64,000 nucleotides of DNA from positions 31,145,986 through 31,209,985 of the forward strand of contig CM074196.1 of NCBI GenBank assembly GCA_037179385.1, read 5' to 3'. The notes beneath the pieces were generated by a model that ran no database searches, was not told where the DNA came from, and saw only the letters and a list, made by a program, of their open reading frames with translations. Positions within the stretch are counted from its first letter, which is position 1. Each line of letters opens with the position of its first letter. This DNA is from Holothuria scabra (Eukaryota; Echinodermata; Holothuroidea; Aspidochirotida; Holothuriidae). Position numbers and translations under genes: made by a program. Shown in pieces: positions 10,704 to 23,384 of the stretch.

Positions 10704-13290
10704 TACACCAGAGACTTTACACATGACACAGTCACAAAAGAGGCGTGTAGTCCTACGTTGGTCACCTTTCCTATTTTTTCCATATCGTTAGTGTTTGCTA
10801 TACCGTTTTATATATTTTTCAATGACGATTTATTTAGAACCGTTTAGTCACCAAATTCATTTCAAATTCGATTAACAAAGTGATTATAGAGACAACTGTA
10901 TAAATATAAAAATATGCGTATTATTCTTTCTGGCAATTCCCCGAAATTTCGGCAGAGCGGTTTGCTACGAAATATCCGTTACTTTGAACCGCATGCAGGT
11001 TAGGAAAAAGCAGTATACGTGTACAATTAATAGAAGGCAGGTACGTCCGTTCTCCGTGGTGCAAGTGTCGGCCGCGGGTTCGGTGTACAAAACTAGTATG
11101 TACGTATGTATACGGTCCTTTGCGATCCGTGTACAAGCTGTTCATGTGACCAATTGAAAAAAGTTTTCTAACGTACTTAAAGTAAATGTTCGATATAAAC
11201 GAATAGAATTTCACACAAAGTCGTACATATGTCAAGGGCAATCAAACCTCAAGTCCGAATTTTCGATGCAGACGTGTATTTTAATATACGTAAAAACCAT
11301 AAAGTTTTCGATTGACATGTTTAGACCATTGCCATGATGAATTCAAATGTAACGGTAATACAGTAGCCACAAGTACATTTGCAAGTTAACTTCATTCCGG
11401 GCACCTGTTCTAAATTAGAACCAAAGTTATTTAACACTTGCTGCACTTGTCAATCCTGGGTTGGGGTGCGGGGGACAGCTGGGCAATTGCCATCCTATAA
11501 AAATATTGGGGGCCTAACATATTGTTTTGGCCCTCCAATAATTCAGGCAGATTTAAAATAACAAAAACAACAAGCAGAAAAAAAATACAATATAACATTG
11601 GACAGTTGGATACGGCCGGCTTCCAGAAAACGTCACCTTGAGTGTATGCGGGTGTTAATGTTTGTGTGTATGTATGTTTGGTTGTGTATGTATGTGCGTG
11701 TTACGGTGCTCTCACTTTCGCACGGGTGGATTGCGGATAGATAATTTAGGTCCTGGACACGATCCAGGGTTCGACGGGCCGTTCGAATTCCCATCCCCCG
11801 ATTCGCATACCCCTGTTGTCGGATTAACCTGGAAGTGCATCTTTACCCCACATGGGCAACCATGTCCATTGTGGTTAGGGTACGTAACTACTAGTTTTGG
11901 TTGTGGGAATGTGAAGAAAATTATTACTCGAGCCTTTACCAAGATCATACCCAATAGAGTTTTACCGGCGGGGAAAGACCTTAGACCCCAAATGAGACCT
12001 TGATTAGCAAACAGAGCAGTTAGCTTTATACACTGTGCCGTCACAGGCAGACAAACGTCTTTATTGAGAATAGCTTGTGGCAACTCAACTAACATCGTCA
12101 CAAATTCAAAAGGTTTTGTGTCGAAATAAGGGAATAGCGTTTTTACGCAGGTGAAATCACTCTTATGGAAACGGTGTTCTTCATGGCTTTACGTCGAGAA
12201 CGGCACCGTGTGACGTCAATGTTCAGCGTCTATGAAACAAATTGCATGCACTACCTATTATTCACACGAGCGCATAGAAAATTTTGCCGGTTTCCGACGC
12301 TGCAGAAACCAAACTTTGGTGGAACCTGTATATTAATAAAAACTTGTCTACATTGTAGGACTATTTTCTCAGATGTGACATCATGTCTGATAGGTGTGCA
12401 GGAACCGCCCGTATGGAAAGCAAAGTTCTGAAGACAGGGATACTTGTGAGTCTTTTGGATGATGGCCTTCCATACTACGCGACTCGATGCGACGCAACTC
12501 ATTGCAACGAGACGCGTGGCAAGGTGTGGAATGCTTTACAACGAGTTGCAAGCAGACACGCAAACAGTTTCATGCGACCGAACATTTTCGGTCGAATGAG
12601 ACTCAAACGTGCAATGACGGACTTCAACAACAATGACAGACTTCTGGAATGAAGTCCGACGAAGATCGGTTAATTGAAATGAACAGAACTGTCACAGTTT
12701 ATCCGCATTTTCCTCAGAGTGACTCCTTTCACTGGTCCACACTTCACTGTTTAAACAATACCTTATCGTCCTATTTTTTAGGTTTTTAAAAAACCTTCGA
12801 TCATTTCCCTGATACCTACCTAGAGGAGCAGACGAAGTTTAATTTTCGATCAATTCATCACTCCGAGGGCTAAGTAGAGGCAGTCATCTAGCTATCATTA
12901 TTTACATCTAACCTGGGAAACCTCTCAAATTGATATCGAGCACTACAGCAGGCTTCCGCCTGTCACTGAAAACTTTGCTTACTTTACTTTCAAATCTTGT
13001 ATTAACATTTCACCTCATGCATGAGGAGTAAACTTTTGCGTGCTTTGCACAAACATGTAACTTAGTAGGCCTCCCTGGTATAAAGAGTGAAATTCTCCCC
13101 GATCAAAATATATCCAGAGGGGTTTCAAAAACAAATAAAACCAGATAACAGTTATAATTCACACCAGGTTATTCCCCAATTTTTCTCGATAAATTATGAT
13201 GGAAACTTGTGAGACTTCGGCTTGGCGGTCACGGTCGATGTTTTTTGCGTAGGACTGGACGGCTGTTTGATGTGTTGTTGTAAAAGGTTT
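10704..13290. other. No confident gene
   Basis: Contains a degenerate TG-rich tract (about 11645-11705) and box-B-like GTTCGAA words near 11770-11790 that could belong to an old tRNA-derived SINE. I could not find a matching A box or tRNA fold. The 113- and 129-residue opposing frames at 11662-12101 mirror each other and look random. Confidence 0.5.
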
Positions 13291-13296
13291 ACGAAG
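13291..13296. other. Left 6-bp target duplication ACGAAG
   Basis: Immediately precedes the terminal TACGGAAGCG of the foldback element. The same hexamer directly follows the right end. Confidence 0.78.
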
Positions 13297-13544
13297 TACG
13301 GAAGCGTATAAGTGCCACAACATCACAAACAAATAACCTGACAATTTGCAATAATTTGTTACATTGAGCACATATATCTCAACAAAATGCAAAAAATTTT
13401 GCCTTTTCACAATTACTCATTTCCTTGCAATGCAGCAAAATATTGATTAATGCTTTATTGTCGAGTTTACACAACTCATGATCTCCACAATTATTTGCAC
13501 AATGGCAGATTGTTGACTTTTTCAAACTTTGCATGGGGGCATAA
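13297..13544 (+). repeat. Left inverted arm, unique terminal part
   Basis: About 248 bases, matched by the reverse complement of about 30541-30787 with only scattered substitutions. Examples are 'aaaattttgcc' against 'aaaaatgtgcc', and 'actcatttcc' against 'actgattttc'. The high similarity implies a fairly recent insertion or strong end conservation. Confidence 0.88.
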
Positions 13545-14290
13545 TTTTACTCAATGTTCAATTGACATTTTGTGATCTCCACAATTATTTGGAAAATGTT
13601 GAGTAAACTCTAAAAAGAAGCAAAACTTTACTCAATGTTCAATTGACATTTTGTGATCTCCACAATTATTTGCAAAATGTTGAGTTCCTTACTCAACATA
13701 ACTCTAAAACAGAAGCAAAATTTTACTCAATGTTCAATTGACATTTTGTGATCTCTACAATTATTTGCTAAATGTTGAGTTCCTAACTCAACCAAACTCT
13801 AAAAAGAAGCAAAATTTTACTCAATGTTCAATTGACATTTTGTGATCGCTACAATTATTTGCTAAATGTTGAGTTCCTTACCCAACAAAACTCTAAAGAG
13901 AAGCAAAATTTTACTCAATGTTCAATTGACATTTTGTGATCTCCACAATTATTTACTAAATGTTGAGTTCCTAACTCAACCAAACTCTAAAAAGAAGCAA
14001 AATTTTACTCAATGTTCAATTGACATTTTGTGATCTCCACAATTATTTGCTAAATGTTGAGTTCCTAACTCAAACCAAACTCTAAAAAGAAGCAAAATTT
14101 TACTCAATGTTCAATTGACATTTTGTGATCTCCACAATTATTTGCAAAATGTTGAGTTCCTTACCCATAAAAACTTTACAAAGAAGCAAAATTTCACTCA
14201 ATGTTCAATTGACATTTTGTGATCGCCACAATTATCTGCAGAATGTTAAATTGCTAACTTTTAACTCTTCAAAGTTGCAGAATTTTGCTA
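13545..14290 (+). repeat. Left arm array of 94-bp repeat (8 units)
   Basis: The phrase 'tttactcaatgttcaattg' recurs at about 13545, 13627, 13721, 13815, 13909, 14003, 14098 and 14192, so the spacing is 82 and then a steady 94-95 bp. Each unit also contains 'tgatctccacaattatttg' and 'atgttgagttcc'. The short open frames come from the repeat. The last unit decays towards 14290. Confidence 0.92.
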
Positions 14291-14457
14291 AATGCTCATT
14301 TAATGACATCGATACCCCTTAATGTAACGGCGCACGGCAATATATGGCAAAGACCTTTACAGTTGAAGCAGGCTATGCACACAGTAGACTACTGGAATGA
14401 TATAACCACATCGAAAAATAGCTTGTATTCTTCATATGGATTACCTTCATCGAGAAA

Positions 14458-14484
14458 ATGACGGCATCTTTGAAATTAAGCATG
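14458..14484 (+). CDS. Predicted first coding exon of the DDE integrase gene
   Basis: The main integrase frame (second exon from 15285) has no ATG before its catalytic core. A canonical acceptor (polypyrimidine then ttcacag) precedes it at 15284. Upstream, ATG at 14458 opens MTASLKLSM and ends exactly at a consensus donor (catg|gtaagt, 14485). Joining 14484 to 15285 is phase 0 and keeps the frame open. The frame is closed by a stop at 14419-14421, so this ATG is the first available. The joined N-terminus contains a hydrophobic VLLVVVV run, which is unusual for a nuclear protein. The exon is therefore a prediction that needs transcript support; a different first exon is possible. Confidence 0.5.
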
Positions 14485-15284
14485 GTAAGTTTGATACATT
14501 AATATACTTTCTCGAGGAGACACCATAGTCAGGCCCTTATCGGGGGATTTTATTTGGTTGAATGAAAATGATATGACGGTATAAGTAATAAGTGTCTCGA
14601 ATGAACTTGAAAGGTCCATGGACATCGAACTGTGGAGGAATAGGGGACATGTCTCCCACGCTTTTTGTAAACACACGCTTTAAATAAATTCTTGACGGAA
14701 GTGGTCGTGCCCTTCCTAACATTCCAGTAAAATTTGAAGTCATGGAATAAATAGATATAGTTCGTAACTAACTAGCACAAATGCTTTGCCATTCCCCTAT
14801 TTTGGCACAGTATAGCCTCCTTCTCCAATCTCTTTAATAGATTGCAATTGAGATAATTCTAACTTCACTGTAGAATATATTTTGACAAAGGCCTACATTG
14901 TAGACAATTTTTTTCACTTTTTGATTACTCTTTTCTTTTTTTGTCTTATATTCTTGTTTTTCTTTTTCTGTTTTTTTTTTTAACCGTGGCGACATTTTGG
15001 TTTGGCCGTAGGAGAAATGTGGTTGTAGCTAATATAAAGAAACCAGCCCCTCTCCCATGTCTGTCAATATGATATGGCCCTTGCAGTTTATTCAATGAAG
15101 TGCTTCCACGGTTTTTGTAAATACAATGCTCTAGCCATTAGCAGTTTTGTATGGTTTACTTGTAAAGGCAAACAAAGATAATAGAATATGTTAGACGTCT
15201 AAAAGTGGACATGATGCAGTTTCAGTGGTTAATAAAGGGAAAATTTTTTCATGATATTTTACCATATTTGCTCAACTTTCACAG
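14485..15284 (+). other. Predicted 800-bp phase-0 intron of the integrase gene
   Basis: Starts GTAAGT and ends CTTTCACAG, with strongly T-rich stretches at 14907-14982. It holds no other recognisable feature. Confidence 0.5.
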
Positions 15285-16547
15285 GTTCTTCTGGTTGTGG
15301 TGGTATATTCACCTCCCGCATTAGCTCCAGGTCCTGCTCTGTACACTGCTGCAGAAGTAAGAGTCCATGCACCACAAATACGGGATGCCTTAATTCTACA
15401 TTACTGGCATGACGGTTTCACTGCTGCCACAATTATAAATTTTCTGGTGTTACGTCATGGTATAAATATTAGCTTGCAACACTTACGTAGGATACTCGCT
15501 TATCATAGATGTAGAAGACGAGACGCTCCCCTAAATTACGATAACGTCATACGAGCAATCCTTTATGAAACTCTTGGCAGCGGACAAAACTTGGGTTACC
15601 GGGCTATGTGGCATCGACTCCGCACTACACACTGCTTACCCATAACACAAGAAGCAACTAGGCTTCTTTTAAATATGTTGGATCCAGACGGAGTAGCTTT
15701 AAGAAGACGTCATCGAATAATTCGTAGGACGTACAGGAGTCCAGGACCAAATTATCTCATTCACGTTGATGGATATGATAAACTAAAGCAGTTTGGATTC
15801 GCTGTGCATGCAGCAATTGACGGCTTTTCTCGCAAAGTTCTCTGGCTATATGTTGGTAACAGCAATAACAATCAAAGAATTGTTGCAAAGCTTTTCATCG
15901 ATTATGTAAATCAGATCGGTGGGGTACCAAAAATTGTAAGAGCGGACCGGGGAACTGAAAATGTATTTCTCCATGATTTACAGATTGCATTAAGATGGTA
16001 CCATGATGACCATTTTCGTCGCCATAAAAGCCTCTTGTATGGGCGTTCAGTTGCAAACCAAAGAATCGAGGCTTGGTGGGGACAACTTGGAAGGATGTCA
16101 TCAAATTACTGGATACATTTTTTTTTAAGTATGAGAAATGACGGCAGTTTTGACAATAGTAACCACATCCACGTGGATTGCCTCAGATTCTGTTTTAACC
16201 GCATCATACAACGAGATTTCGACCAAGTGGTGCGGGAATGGAATCAACATTCCATAAGAAGTCAAAGGCTTGGTTGTGCTAGAGGTATACCAGATGTACT
16301 TTACTTCACACCAGAAGTGTATCACACCCATGATTACAAAATGGAACTCAACGCCTCAGGCGAGGAACTCAGGGAGGTTGAGAGACTGTATTGCTCACCA
16401 TATTCTGAACACAGTTGCAGCCCCGAACTACTTGCAGTAATACATGAACTTTTCGGTGAGATTAGGAACGATCAATTTCCTGAAACCACAGCGGAGGCAA
16501 AACAATTGTACCTTGATATGGTGGACGTTTTAACTAATCATATGTAG
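15285..16547 (+). CDS. DDE integrase-core (rve-like) transposase, main exon
   Basis: An uninterrupted frame of 420 codons to TAG at 16545-16547. Numbering from the valine codon at 15297, residues 25-70 are helix-turn-helix-like (FTAATIINFL...GINISLQHLRRIL). The RNaseH-fold core runs from about 154 to 260, with D158 in LIHVDGYDKL, D217 in IVRADRGTEN and E258 in NQRIEAWWGQ. This is a D-58-D-40-E triad close to retroviral-type spacing. IDGFSRKVLWL and GYDKLKQFG are hallmarks of the metazoan 'integrase core domain' family (to my knowledge Pfam rva_4-like, often left uncharacterised). The C-terminal 120 residues are of unknown fold. The predicted role is cutting and joining transposon ends in the nucleus. 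All catalytic residues are intact, with no frameshift. It lies 1 kb inside the left arm of the foldback element. Confidence 0.85.
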   Translation, partial: VLLVVVVYSPPALAPGPALYTAAEVRVHAPQIRDALILHYWHDGFTAATIINFLVLRHGINISLQHLRRILAYHRCRRRDAPLNYDNVIRAILYETLGSGQNLGYRAMWHRLRTTHCLPITQEATRLLLNMLDPDGVALRRRHRIIRRTYRSPGPNYLIHVDGYDKLKQFGFAVHAAIDGFSRKVLWLYVGNSNNNQRIVAKLFIDYVNQIGGVPKIVRADRGTENVFLHDLQIALRWYHDDHFRRHKSLLYGRSVANQRIEAWWGQLGRMSSNYWIHFFLSMRNDGSFDNSNHIHVDCLRFCFNRIIQRDFDQVVREWNQHSIRSQRLGCARGIPDVLYFTPEVYHTHDYKMELNASGEELREVERLYCSPYSEHSCSPELLAVIHELFGEIRNDQFPETTAEAKQLYLDMVDVLTNHM

Positions 16548-17627
16548 CAGAAAGATAAAGTTTCCAGGAGAGGATTTAGAGGGCGCACCAGTGCGTCAAC
16601 TGAAAGTTTTTCTTTTTACTTTCACAGGTGAATCACTTTGCCTAAATTGTGTGAACGCAATGTTCAAATTTTAACAAAATAATATCAACTTCACAGCATA
16701 TACAGTTTCATATTTGGAGATTAGGGTAACGTTGAAGGATTCAACAGTAAGCATACGAGGCAGGGACAGACCGCTCCCCTGCTGCAAGACCTGAATTTTC
16801 GACGGGGGCCTGGAAAAATTCGATGAACTACTTCCAGGCAAGACATCCATGGGATGGTGATGTCGTGTGTGCGTATATATAATAGGAGTGTGTGCGTGTG
16901 AGTGTATTAGATGATTTTGCATGTAAATAGGATATCTCACAATAGGTTAATTGTGACGTGCTTATCTCATATTTGGTGTGCGGGTTGGTCGCATAAAGTG
17001 CATGATACCTATTGTTTTTGTTGGAGGTAAAAGGTCATTTTGGGATCACGGGTCGACAGATCAAATTTTCAAAACATTGCAAACATGATATCTCAAAAAA
17101 GTAAATGTGACTACACTCATATATAGGCGTGTGGGCAGCTAGTAGTATATAATCCCTTTCGATTTTGGTAAAGGTCAAAGGTCATTTTGGATCACAGAGG
17201 TCAAATGTAAGTACCTTAAAAATTGCACCAAAAAAAAAAATACAATATATCAAGCAGGGCAAGTGTGACTAATCTCGTATCTGGTGTGGGGGTTGCTCTC
17301 ATGTAAGATGATTAGGTGTGCAGGTTAGCCATATTGAGTAGATGATCCCTACTGTATCTGGTAGTGGTCCAAGGTCATTTGGAGTCACCAGAGGTCAATA
17401 CTTGGTCCATACTTGGTATCGCTGATTGGTAAAGAGAGTTATCTCATATAGTTATTATGCGGACTGCCTGTACTTAGTAAATAAGCACTATTGTTTTTAT
17501 TGTCGGTGAAAAGTCATTTGTGGTCGACAGTGGTCACAAGGTTCAATTCAGGTATACCACAAGTCAAAGAATTCAATAATATATATTCAAGGGCATGAAG
17601 AGTAAGTTCCAACCGAGTCCAACTCTC

Positions 17628-18035
17628 ATCTTCATAGGACATTCCTAACCTGAGATAAAAAATGTTGAAGTTTATTCACTCAAATTGAAACGGTACATTA
17701 CGCAATAATTTGTGATGTCATTGTTGTACTACTCAAATAACAATGTTTGCATTTCTTTGTTTTTCTGAAAGTAAATGCACCTTGTATCAAGGTGCGATAG
17801 TACTATTACTCTTATGGGGTGATGTAATTAATAAAGCCCTCTCTGTGCAACATGCTATGCTAGCAGACAGGAAGTATTCAAGGTCCTACAAACATTTCTA
17901 TTTTTAAAGGGAAACAAAGCAGGTAATTGAGTTGTACAAAAAAAAGTCACAATTTATTGCGCAATGGACTAATTTGTTTTAAGTGAATAAATTTCAACAT
18001 TTTGCATCTCCGCTCAAGAATGTCCTATGAAGATG
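17628..18035 (+). mobile_element. MITE E, copy 1, with ~45-bp TIRs
   Basis: Begins CATCTTCATAGGACATTC and ends with the reverse complement (gaatgtcctatgaagatg). The inverted similarity continues through 'gagat..aaaatgttgaa..ttattcac'. A diverged copy lies at 34279-34735. No target duplication could be fixed. Confidence 0.75.
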
Positions 18036-18065
18036 GGAATTTGCTTAATACATACACTCTAAAAA

Positions 18066-18262
18066 CTTTTTAAAAAACGCTGTGTAACTAGTGCACATAG
18101 CTAGCAATGTGTAAAAACTACACAATTTGTGTAACAATTCAACACAAATTGTGTAATTATTACACAAATATATGTAATTTCTACACAAACTTGTGTAGTT
18201 TTGTTACACATTGTTAGTTTTGTGCACTATTTACACAGTGTTGTGTAAAATTTACACATCTT
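18066..18262. repeat. Small foldback MITE of GTGTAA/TTACAC words
   Basis: The sequence from 'gtgcacatagctagcaatgtgtaaaaactacacaa' folds back on 'ttgtgtagttttgttacacattgttagttttgtgcac'. The centre is also made of alternating ttgtgtaa/ttacacaa words. It resembles 787-1124 in design but uses a different motif. Confidence 0.78.
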
Positions 18263-20040
18263 TTTTTTTTGTGAAACAAGGTATCTCAAGAAGTGTAATA
18301 GAGCACAGATCTGCCAACCTCCAAATTAGCGAACTTTGATATTTACATGAAGAAACATGGAGATTGGTACATAAAAAGTAAACCTGGAGATTGGTACCTC
18401 GAATTTAATTTTTCCGCACCACATCGGTGCGAAAGAACAATTAACATGCGCATACCAGGGTTTCCAAATAATCCAAGTGGTGGGGCTCACTTTGCGATTT
18501 TTTGCCTTTTGTAACAAGTATTTGCCATAGATGTAATCATACTCGGCAAAATAATTTATGCATGTGATGAAAAAATTGTGTTTTTTATTGAAAAATCTGC
18601 CCTTTGTAAGTTAATTTGAGTACATTTTCTGAACAACTGAAGATCGTTGGGGTTAAACTTTCACATTTTATCTTAAAAGGCTCTGACCAAAAAATGCATT
18701 TACCCATATCCTAGTAAAATTTCATCAAGTTGTTTTAAGAGTGTGTCATTCTATAATAAAAACTTGGGCCGTTGTTGAGTTCAAAATAATGTAAGCAATG
18801 TCTACATTTATCAAAGCCTGGAATATTTCACCATCTATAGTGTAACAATTCTCTCACAAATTTACCAAAATCATATGCAAAGTAAGGATTCGAAAAAAAA
18901 GAAGCAACTTAACCGGAATCGACAAAATCTTGCCTGGTTCAGTGTGTTAGGATATTCAAACATGAACATACTTACACGTACTTAGGAAAGTCAAAAAATT
19001 TGAATGTTAAAAAATGAACTTGAGAGGTTCTGATAATTGCCGTGTGGCTTAATGTTTGCACCTAGCTGTTTGAATACTGTTATGTTGTCGTGATATGATG
19101 AAAATTTGAACGTGAGACGACGTCTAAAACCGTGAGACTCACTATGAAAGCGTGGGAGTTGGCGGGTTTGCCTTTACGTATATGTTGTAACTTGTGCATT
19201 GTCCATAGTGAGAAAGTGAGCACGTTCGTGCTTGGTAATTTATGAAACAATGTCAACAAGAAATAAACATAAACTTACATTTCAGCGATAAGGAATCACT
19301 AAGACTTTCGGCTTTCTGGTTTATAACACAGAATCGTGAGTGTCCAACATAGTACTGCCATTATGCTTAGTGCTCAGCATAAAAAGTGGTGCTCGGAAAA
19401 CAAGTCAGTGAGCCACAACCGGAGAATGTGTCCAAATTCTTTCCAAAATTGCTCGAAAAATTAAAAATTTATCTAAAGTAAAACTTCCATGATAATTTAA
19501 AAGAATTACCAAAAATTCGGTATGTAATCTTACAGCGTACAGAAAAACAATATCTATTCCACCTCACTTCTTGGTCTTGCACAGTATACTTTGCCCGAAA
19601 ATTCCGAAATGGTACTTATTCGGACGAAAGTTGCGAAAAAGGTTCATAGGTGCAAAGGTTTGTAAGCAGTGACCCAGCTAAGAGGGAGGAACCTCATGAG
19701 GGCTCCCCGAATCGTAGTTGCACCCCAAATGTAAATTTAGTTCAACGTATTTAAGCATAATTTACTTGTAGTTGTGGTGGAAGGTGGGGTAGAAAGCAAA
19801 TGCCACTTCTGGTAATCTAGGAGGTAAAAGAAACAATTCTGCTGCACTCCGCGTCAACTGCGTGGTATTATTCGTGACTTCCCGCTTAGACTAGAAAGTG
19901 GCGTAGCTTTGCGGATTCCAGGGAGCAGGAGTAATTGCTCTTAGCTGGCCCTGAAAAATCACAAAAATTTGAAAAGTTGCGTTATGTGACACAGGTCATT
20001 TACAGTGATGTTTTCCTAGCTTTTCTTCTATAACATTCCA

Positions 20041-20093
20041 TTTTTGATTCCTTGCCGAAGGCAGGCAAGGAATCTATGCGATGGTGATGTCGT

Positions 20094-20130
<37 letters not shown>

Positions 20131-22482
20131 ACGCTTTGGCTTGTAAACACGATATCTCAAGAAGGGTAAGTGTGACTAACCTTGTATTTGGTGTGTAGGT
20201 TGGTCATATTGAGTAGATGATCCCTATTGTTTTTGGTGGAGATCAAAGGTCATTTGGGGTCACAAGAGGTCAAAAGGTCAAAACTTTGTAAACACGATAT
20301 CTCGAGAACGGTACATGTGACTATGCTCATATTTGGTGTGTGTGTTGGTCATATTGAGTAGATGATCCCTATCGATTTTCGTGGAGGTCAAAGGTCATTT
20401 GGGGTCACGAGAGGTCAATAGGTAAATTCCTTAGAAATTGCTTGTAAACACGGTATCTCAAGAAGGGTAAAGGTGACTGATCTCATATTTGGTGTGTGCA
20501 TTGACCATATTGAGTAGATGATCCCTATTGTTTTTGGCGGAGATCAAAGGTCATTTGGGGTCACGAGAGGTCAAAAGGTCAAAACTTCGTAAACACTATA
20601 ACTCAAGAACGGTACACGTGAGTATGCTCATATTTGGTATGTGGGTTGGTCATATTGAGTAGATGTTCCCTATTGTTTTTGGTGGAGATCAAAGGTCATT
20701 TGGGGTCACGAGAGGTCAAAAGGTCAAAACATTGTAAACACGATATCTCGAGAACGGTACATGTGACTATGCTCATATTTGGTGTGTGGATTGGTCATAT
20801 TGAGTAGATGATCCCTATCGATTTTTGTGGAGGTCAAAGGTCATTTGGGGTCACGAGAGGTCAATAGGTAAATTCCTTAGAAATTGCTTGTAAACACGGT
20901 ATCTCAAGAAGGGTACACGTGACTATTCTCATATTTGGTGTGTGCATTGACCATATTGAGTAGATGATCCCTATTGTTTTTGGTGGAGATCAAAGGTCAT
21001 TTGGGGTTACGAGAGGTCAAAAGGTCAAAACTTTGTAAACACGATACCTCGAGAACAGTACATGTGACTATGCTCATATTTGGTGTGTGGGTTGGTCATA
21101 TTGAGTAGATGATCCCTATCGATTTTCGTGGAGGTCAAAGGTCATTTGGGGTTACGAGAGGTCAAAAGGTCAAAACTTCGTAAACACGATAACTCGAGAA
21201 CGGTACACGTGACTACTCTCATATTTGGTGTGTGGGTTGGTCATATTGAGTAGATGTTCCCTATTTTTTTTTTTGGTGGAGATGAAAGGTCATTTGGGGT
21301 CACGAGAGGTCAAAAGGTTAAAACATTGTAAACACGATAACTCCAGAACGGTACATGTGACTATGCTCATATTTGGTGTGTGGGTTGGTCATATTCAGTA
21401 GATGATCCCTATCGATTTTCGTGGAGATCAAAGGTCATTTGGGGTCACCAGAGGTCAAAAGGTCAAAACTTCGTAAACACGGTACATGTGACTATGCTCA
21501 TATTTAGTATGTGGGTTGGTCATATTGGGTAGAAGTTCCCTATTGTTTTTGGTTGAGATCAAAGGTCATTTGAGGTTACGAGAGGTCAAAAGGTCAAAAC
21601 TTTGTAAACACGATAACTCGAGACAAGTACATGTGACTATGCTCATATTTGGTGTGTGGGTTGGTCATATTGAGTAGATGATCCCTATCGATTTTCGTGG
21701 AGGTCAAAGGTCATTTGGGGTCACGAGAGGTCAATGGGTAAATTCCTTAGAAATTGCTTATAAACACGGTATCTCAAGAAGGGTAATTGTGACCAATCTC
21801 ATATTTTGTGTGTGCATTGGCCATATTGACTAGATGATCCCTATCGATTTTCGTGGAGATCAAAGGTCATTTGGGGTCACGAGAGGTCAAAAGGTCAAAA
21901 CTTCTTAAACACGATATCTCAAGAACGGTACATGTGACTATGCTCATATGTGGCGAGTGTGTTGGCCATATTGAGTAGATGTTCCCTATTGTTTTGGTGG
22001 AGGTCAAAGGTCGTTTGGGGTTCTGAGAGGTCAAAAGGTCAAAACTTCGTAAACACGGCATCTCAAGAACGGTACATGTGAATGTGCTCACATGTAGTGT
22101 GTGGATTGCTCATATTTAGTAGATGATCCCTATTGATTTTCCCAAAGGTCAAAGTTCATTTGGAGTCAGCATGTTCAAAGCCTGACAAGCTCTCCTGCAC
22201 AGTCTTTCAAGAAAGGTCAGTTGTAGGGTCCTGTAACTTGTCATGTAGATGGCACATAGTGAATACATGGTCCCAGAATTTTTTGGTGCAGGTCAAATGT
22301 CATTTGGGTTCACGACGGGCAAGGGGGATCTCAATGTAGGAAGATTGGATGCCTTGCATGTGTACTTTGTGGGCACATTATGGAGCCCTGTTAATTGAAA
22401 AACATTGCAAAGCAATGTCAGTGTGAAAAAAAGCCTTACATTTCAGCAGCAAGGAATCACTAAGCCTTTTGGCTTTCTGGTT
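20041..22482 (+). mobile_element. HINE-like element A2 with ~13-unit minisatellite
   Basis: Same 5' hairpin (gattccttgcc...ggcaaggaatc), (TG)n tract (20098-20128) and 3' hairpin plus CTGGTT as A1. The core has about thirteen 145-155-bp units (about 20145-22130) against about seven in A1. Several units contain a perfect AGGTCAAAGGTCA. The tail (22131-22482) is nearly identical to 7800-8160, so the two copies share a recent ancestor and differ mainly in array length. The 69-136-residue frames inside are repeat artefacts. Confidence 0.78.
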
Positions 22483-22689
22483 ATCCTCAAGTTAAAGTAC
22501 ACATGCGTGCTTTTATCATTTTTGCTAATTTGTGAGCAAGTGGGGGTGTTAGATGTGTGCTCCCAATCAGCTGTTTTATTGTCACGTGATTGTCTCGAAA
22601 TAAATACGGATCAGAACAAGAAGTACCGATTCCTCCATTATTATCTCTCTAAATCCTCACGAATACTCCGTAAGCGATGTCAATTTCTA

Positions 22690-22860
22690 CAGAAGCCTAT
22701 TGTTTTTGGTAGAGGTCAAAGGTCATTTGAGGTCACCAGGGGTGAAATTGCAAAAATTCTGTGCCTAAAATGTAAAGAAAAATCTATCAAGCACTGTCAA
22801 TTTGAAAGCAAGTAAGGTATTTAATGGCAAGGAATCACTAAGCCTTTTGGCTTTCTGGTT
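22690..22860 (+). mobile_element. 3' fragment of another HINE-like element
   Basis: One array unit (with a perfect AGGTCAAAGGTCA at about 22713) plus the terminal hairpin aagccttttggctt and CTGGTT ending at 22860. The 5' part is missing. About 200 bp separates it from the end of A2. Confidence 0.7.
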
Positions 22861-23384
22861 CGAATATACGCTCTTCATTTTGAAATATTTATCTTAAAAA
22901 GGCAACGAAGTTTCAGAAACTTTTTAAATGTCTTCGGAGAGCCTTAGATAACTATGCTACACCTACGATCTCTAACTGCCGTTGAATCTCGGATTTGCTA
23001 ATGGGGAGTGTAACAATAAAGCGATGCTTCCCATATTTTCATATTTCAACAAATATTTTCAGATATTTGTTCAAACAAGGCAGGGAGCGTGCCACAAATA
23101 ACGTTACTGATTGATAAGTGTCCACACTTAAAAACTTCTGAAAATTGGGTACATGCCACTGAGAATAATAAATGTCCTTTCACAGGCAAATGGCAATTGG
23201 CTACCCCCGTACCCCGGTAGTATTGAATAGACCACGGCGCACCACTGTATATAACAGTACCCAAAGGATTACCCTAAAATAGGCCTGTGGTAGTGGTTTC
23301 ATTTGGTAATGTCGACATTATTTTGTAATTTGCTCGTTTTATTGAACTGTTTTTGCAGACGAAAGCTCAAAATAACGAGTGCTT

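Larger units (their letters stand above)
16800..19321 (+). mobile_element. Diverged HINE-like element D
   Basis: The 5' hairpin gcctggaa...ttccaggc (16808-16839) is followed by 'catgggatggtgatgtcgtgtg', as in elements A1 and A2. Next come a TG-rich tract, degraded ~150-bp units (about 16920-17560) and a long tail. The 3' end is 'aaggaatcactaagactttcggctttctggtt' wording, finishing in CTGGTT at 19321. It is older than A1/A2 by sequence decay and carries a MITE (17628-18035) and a small foldback (18066-18262). It has no Rep/helicase frame. It is inserted inside the large foldback transposon just downstream of the integrase gene. Confidence 0.65.

Noticed and set aside
11662..12101. Possible tRNA-derived SINE or small gene
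   Set aside because: Only GTTCGAA box-B-like words. No A box, no tRNA fold, no second copy seen in the window.
13545..14290. CRISPR-like array
   Set aside because: Repeats are 94 bp with no unique spacers, and they form inverted transposon arms in a eukaryotic genome.
15297..15299. GTG at 15297 as the integrase start
   Set aside because: Eukaryotic context, no ATG, and the frame continues upstream to a splice acceptor at 15284. An upstream coding exon is more likely.
22405..22815. 136-residue frame
   Set aside because: Spans the ends of two HINE-like elements. Composition and boundaries follow the repeats.
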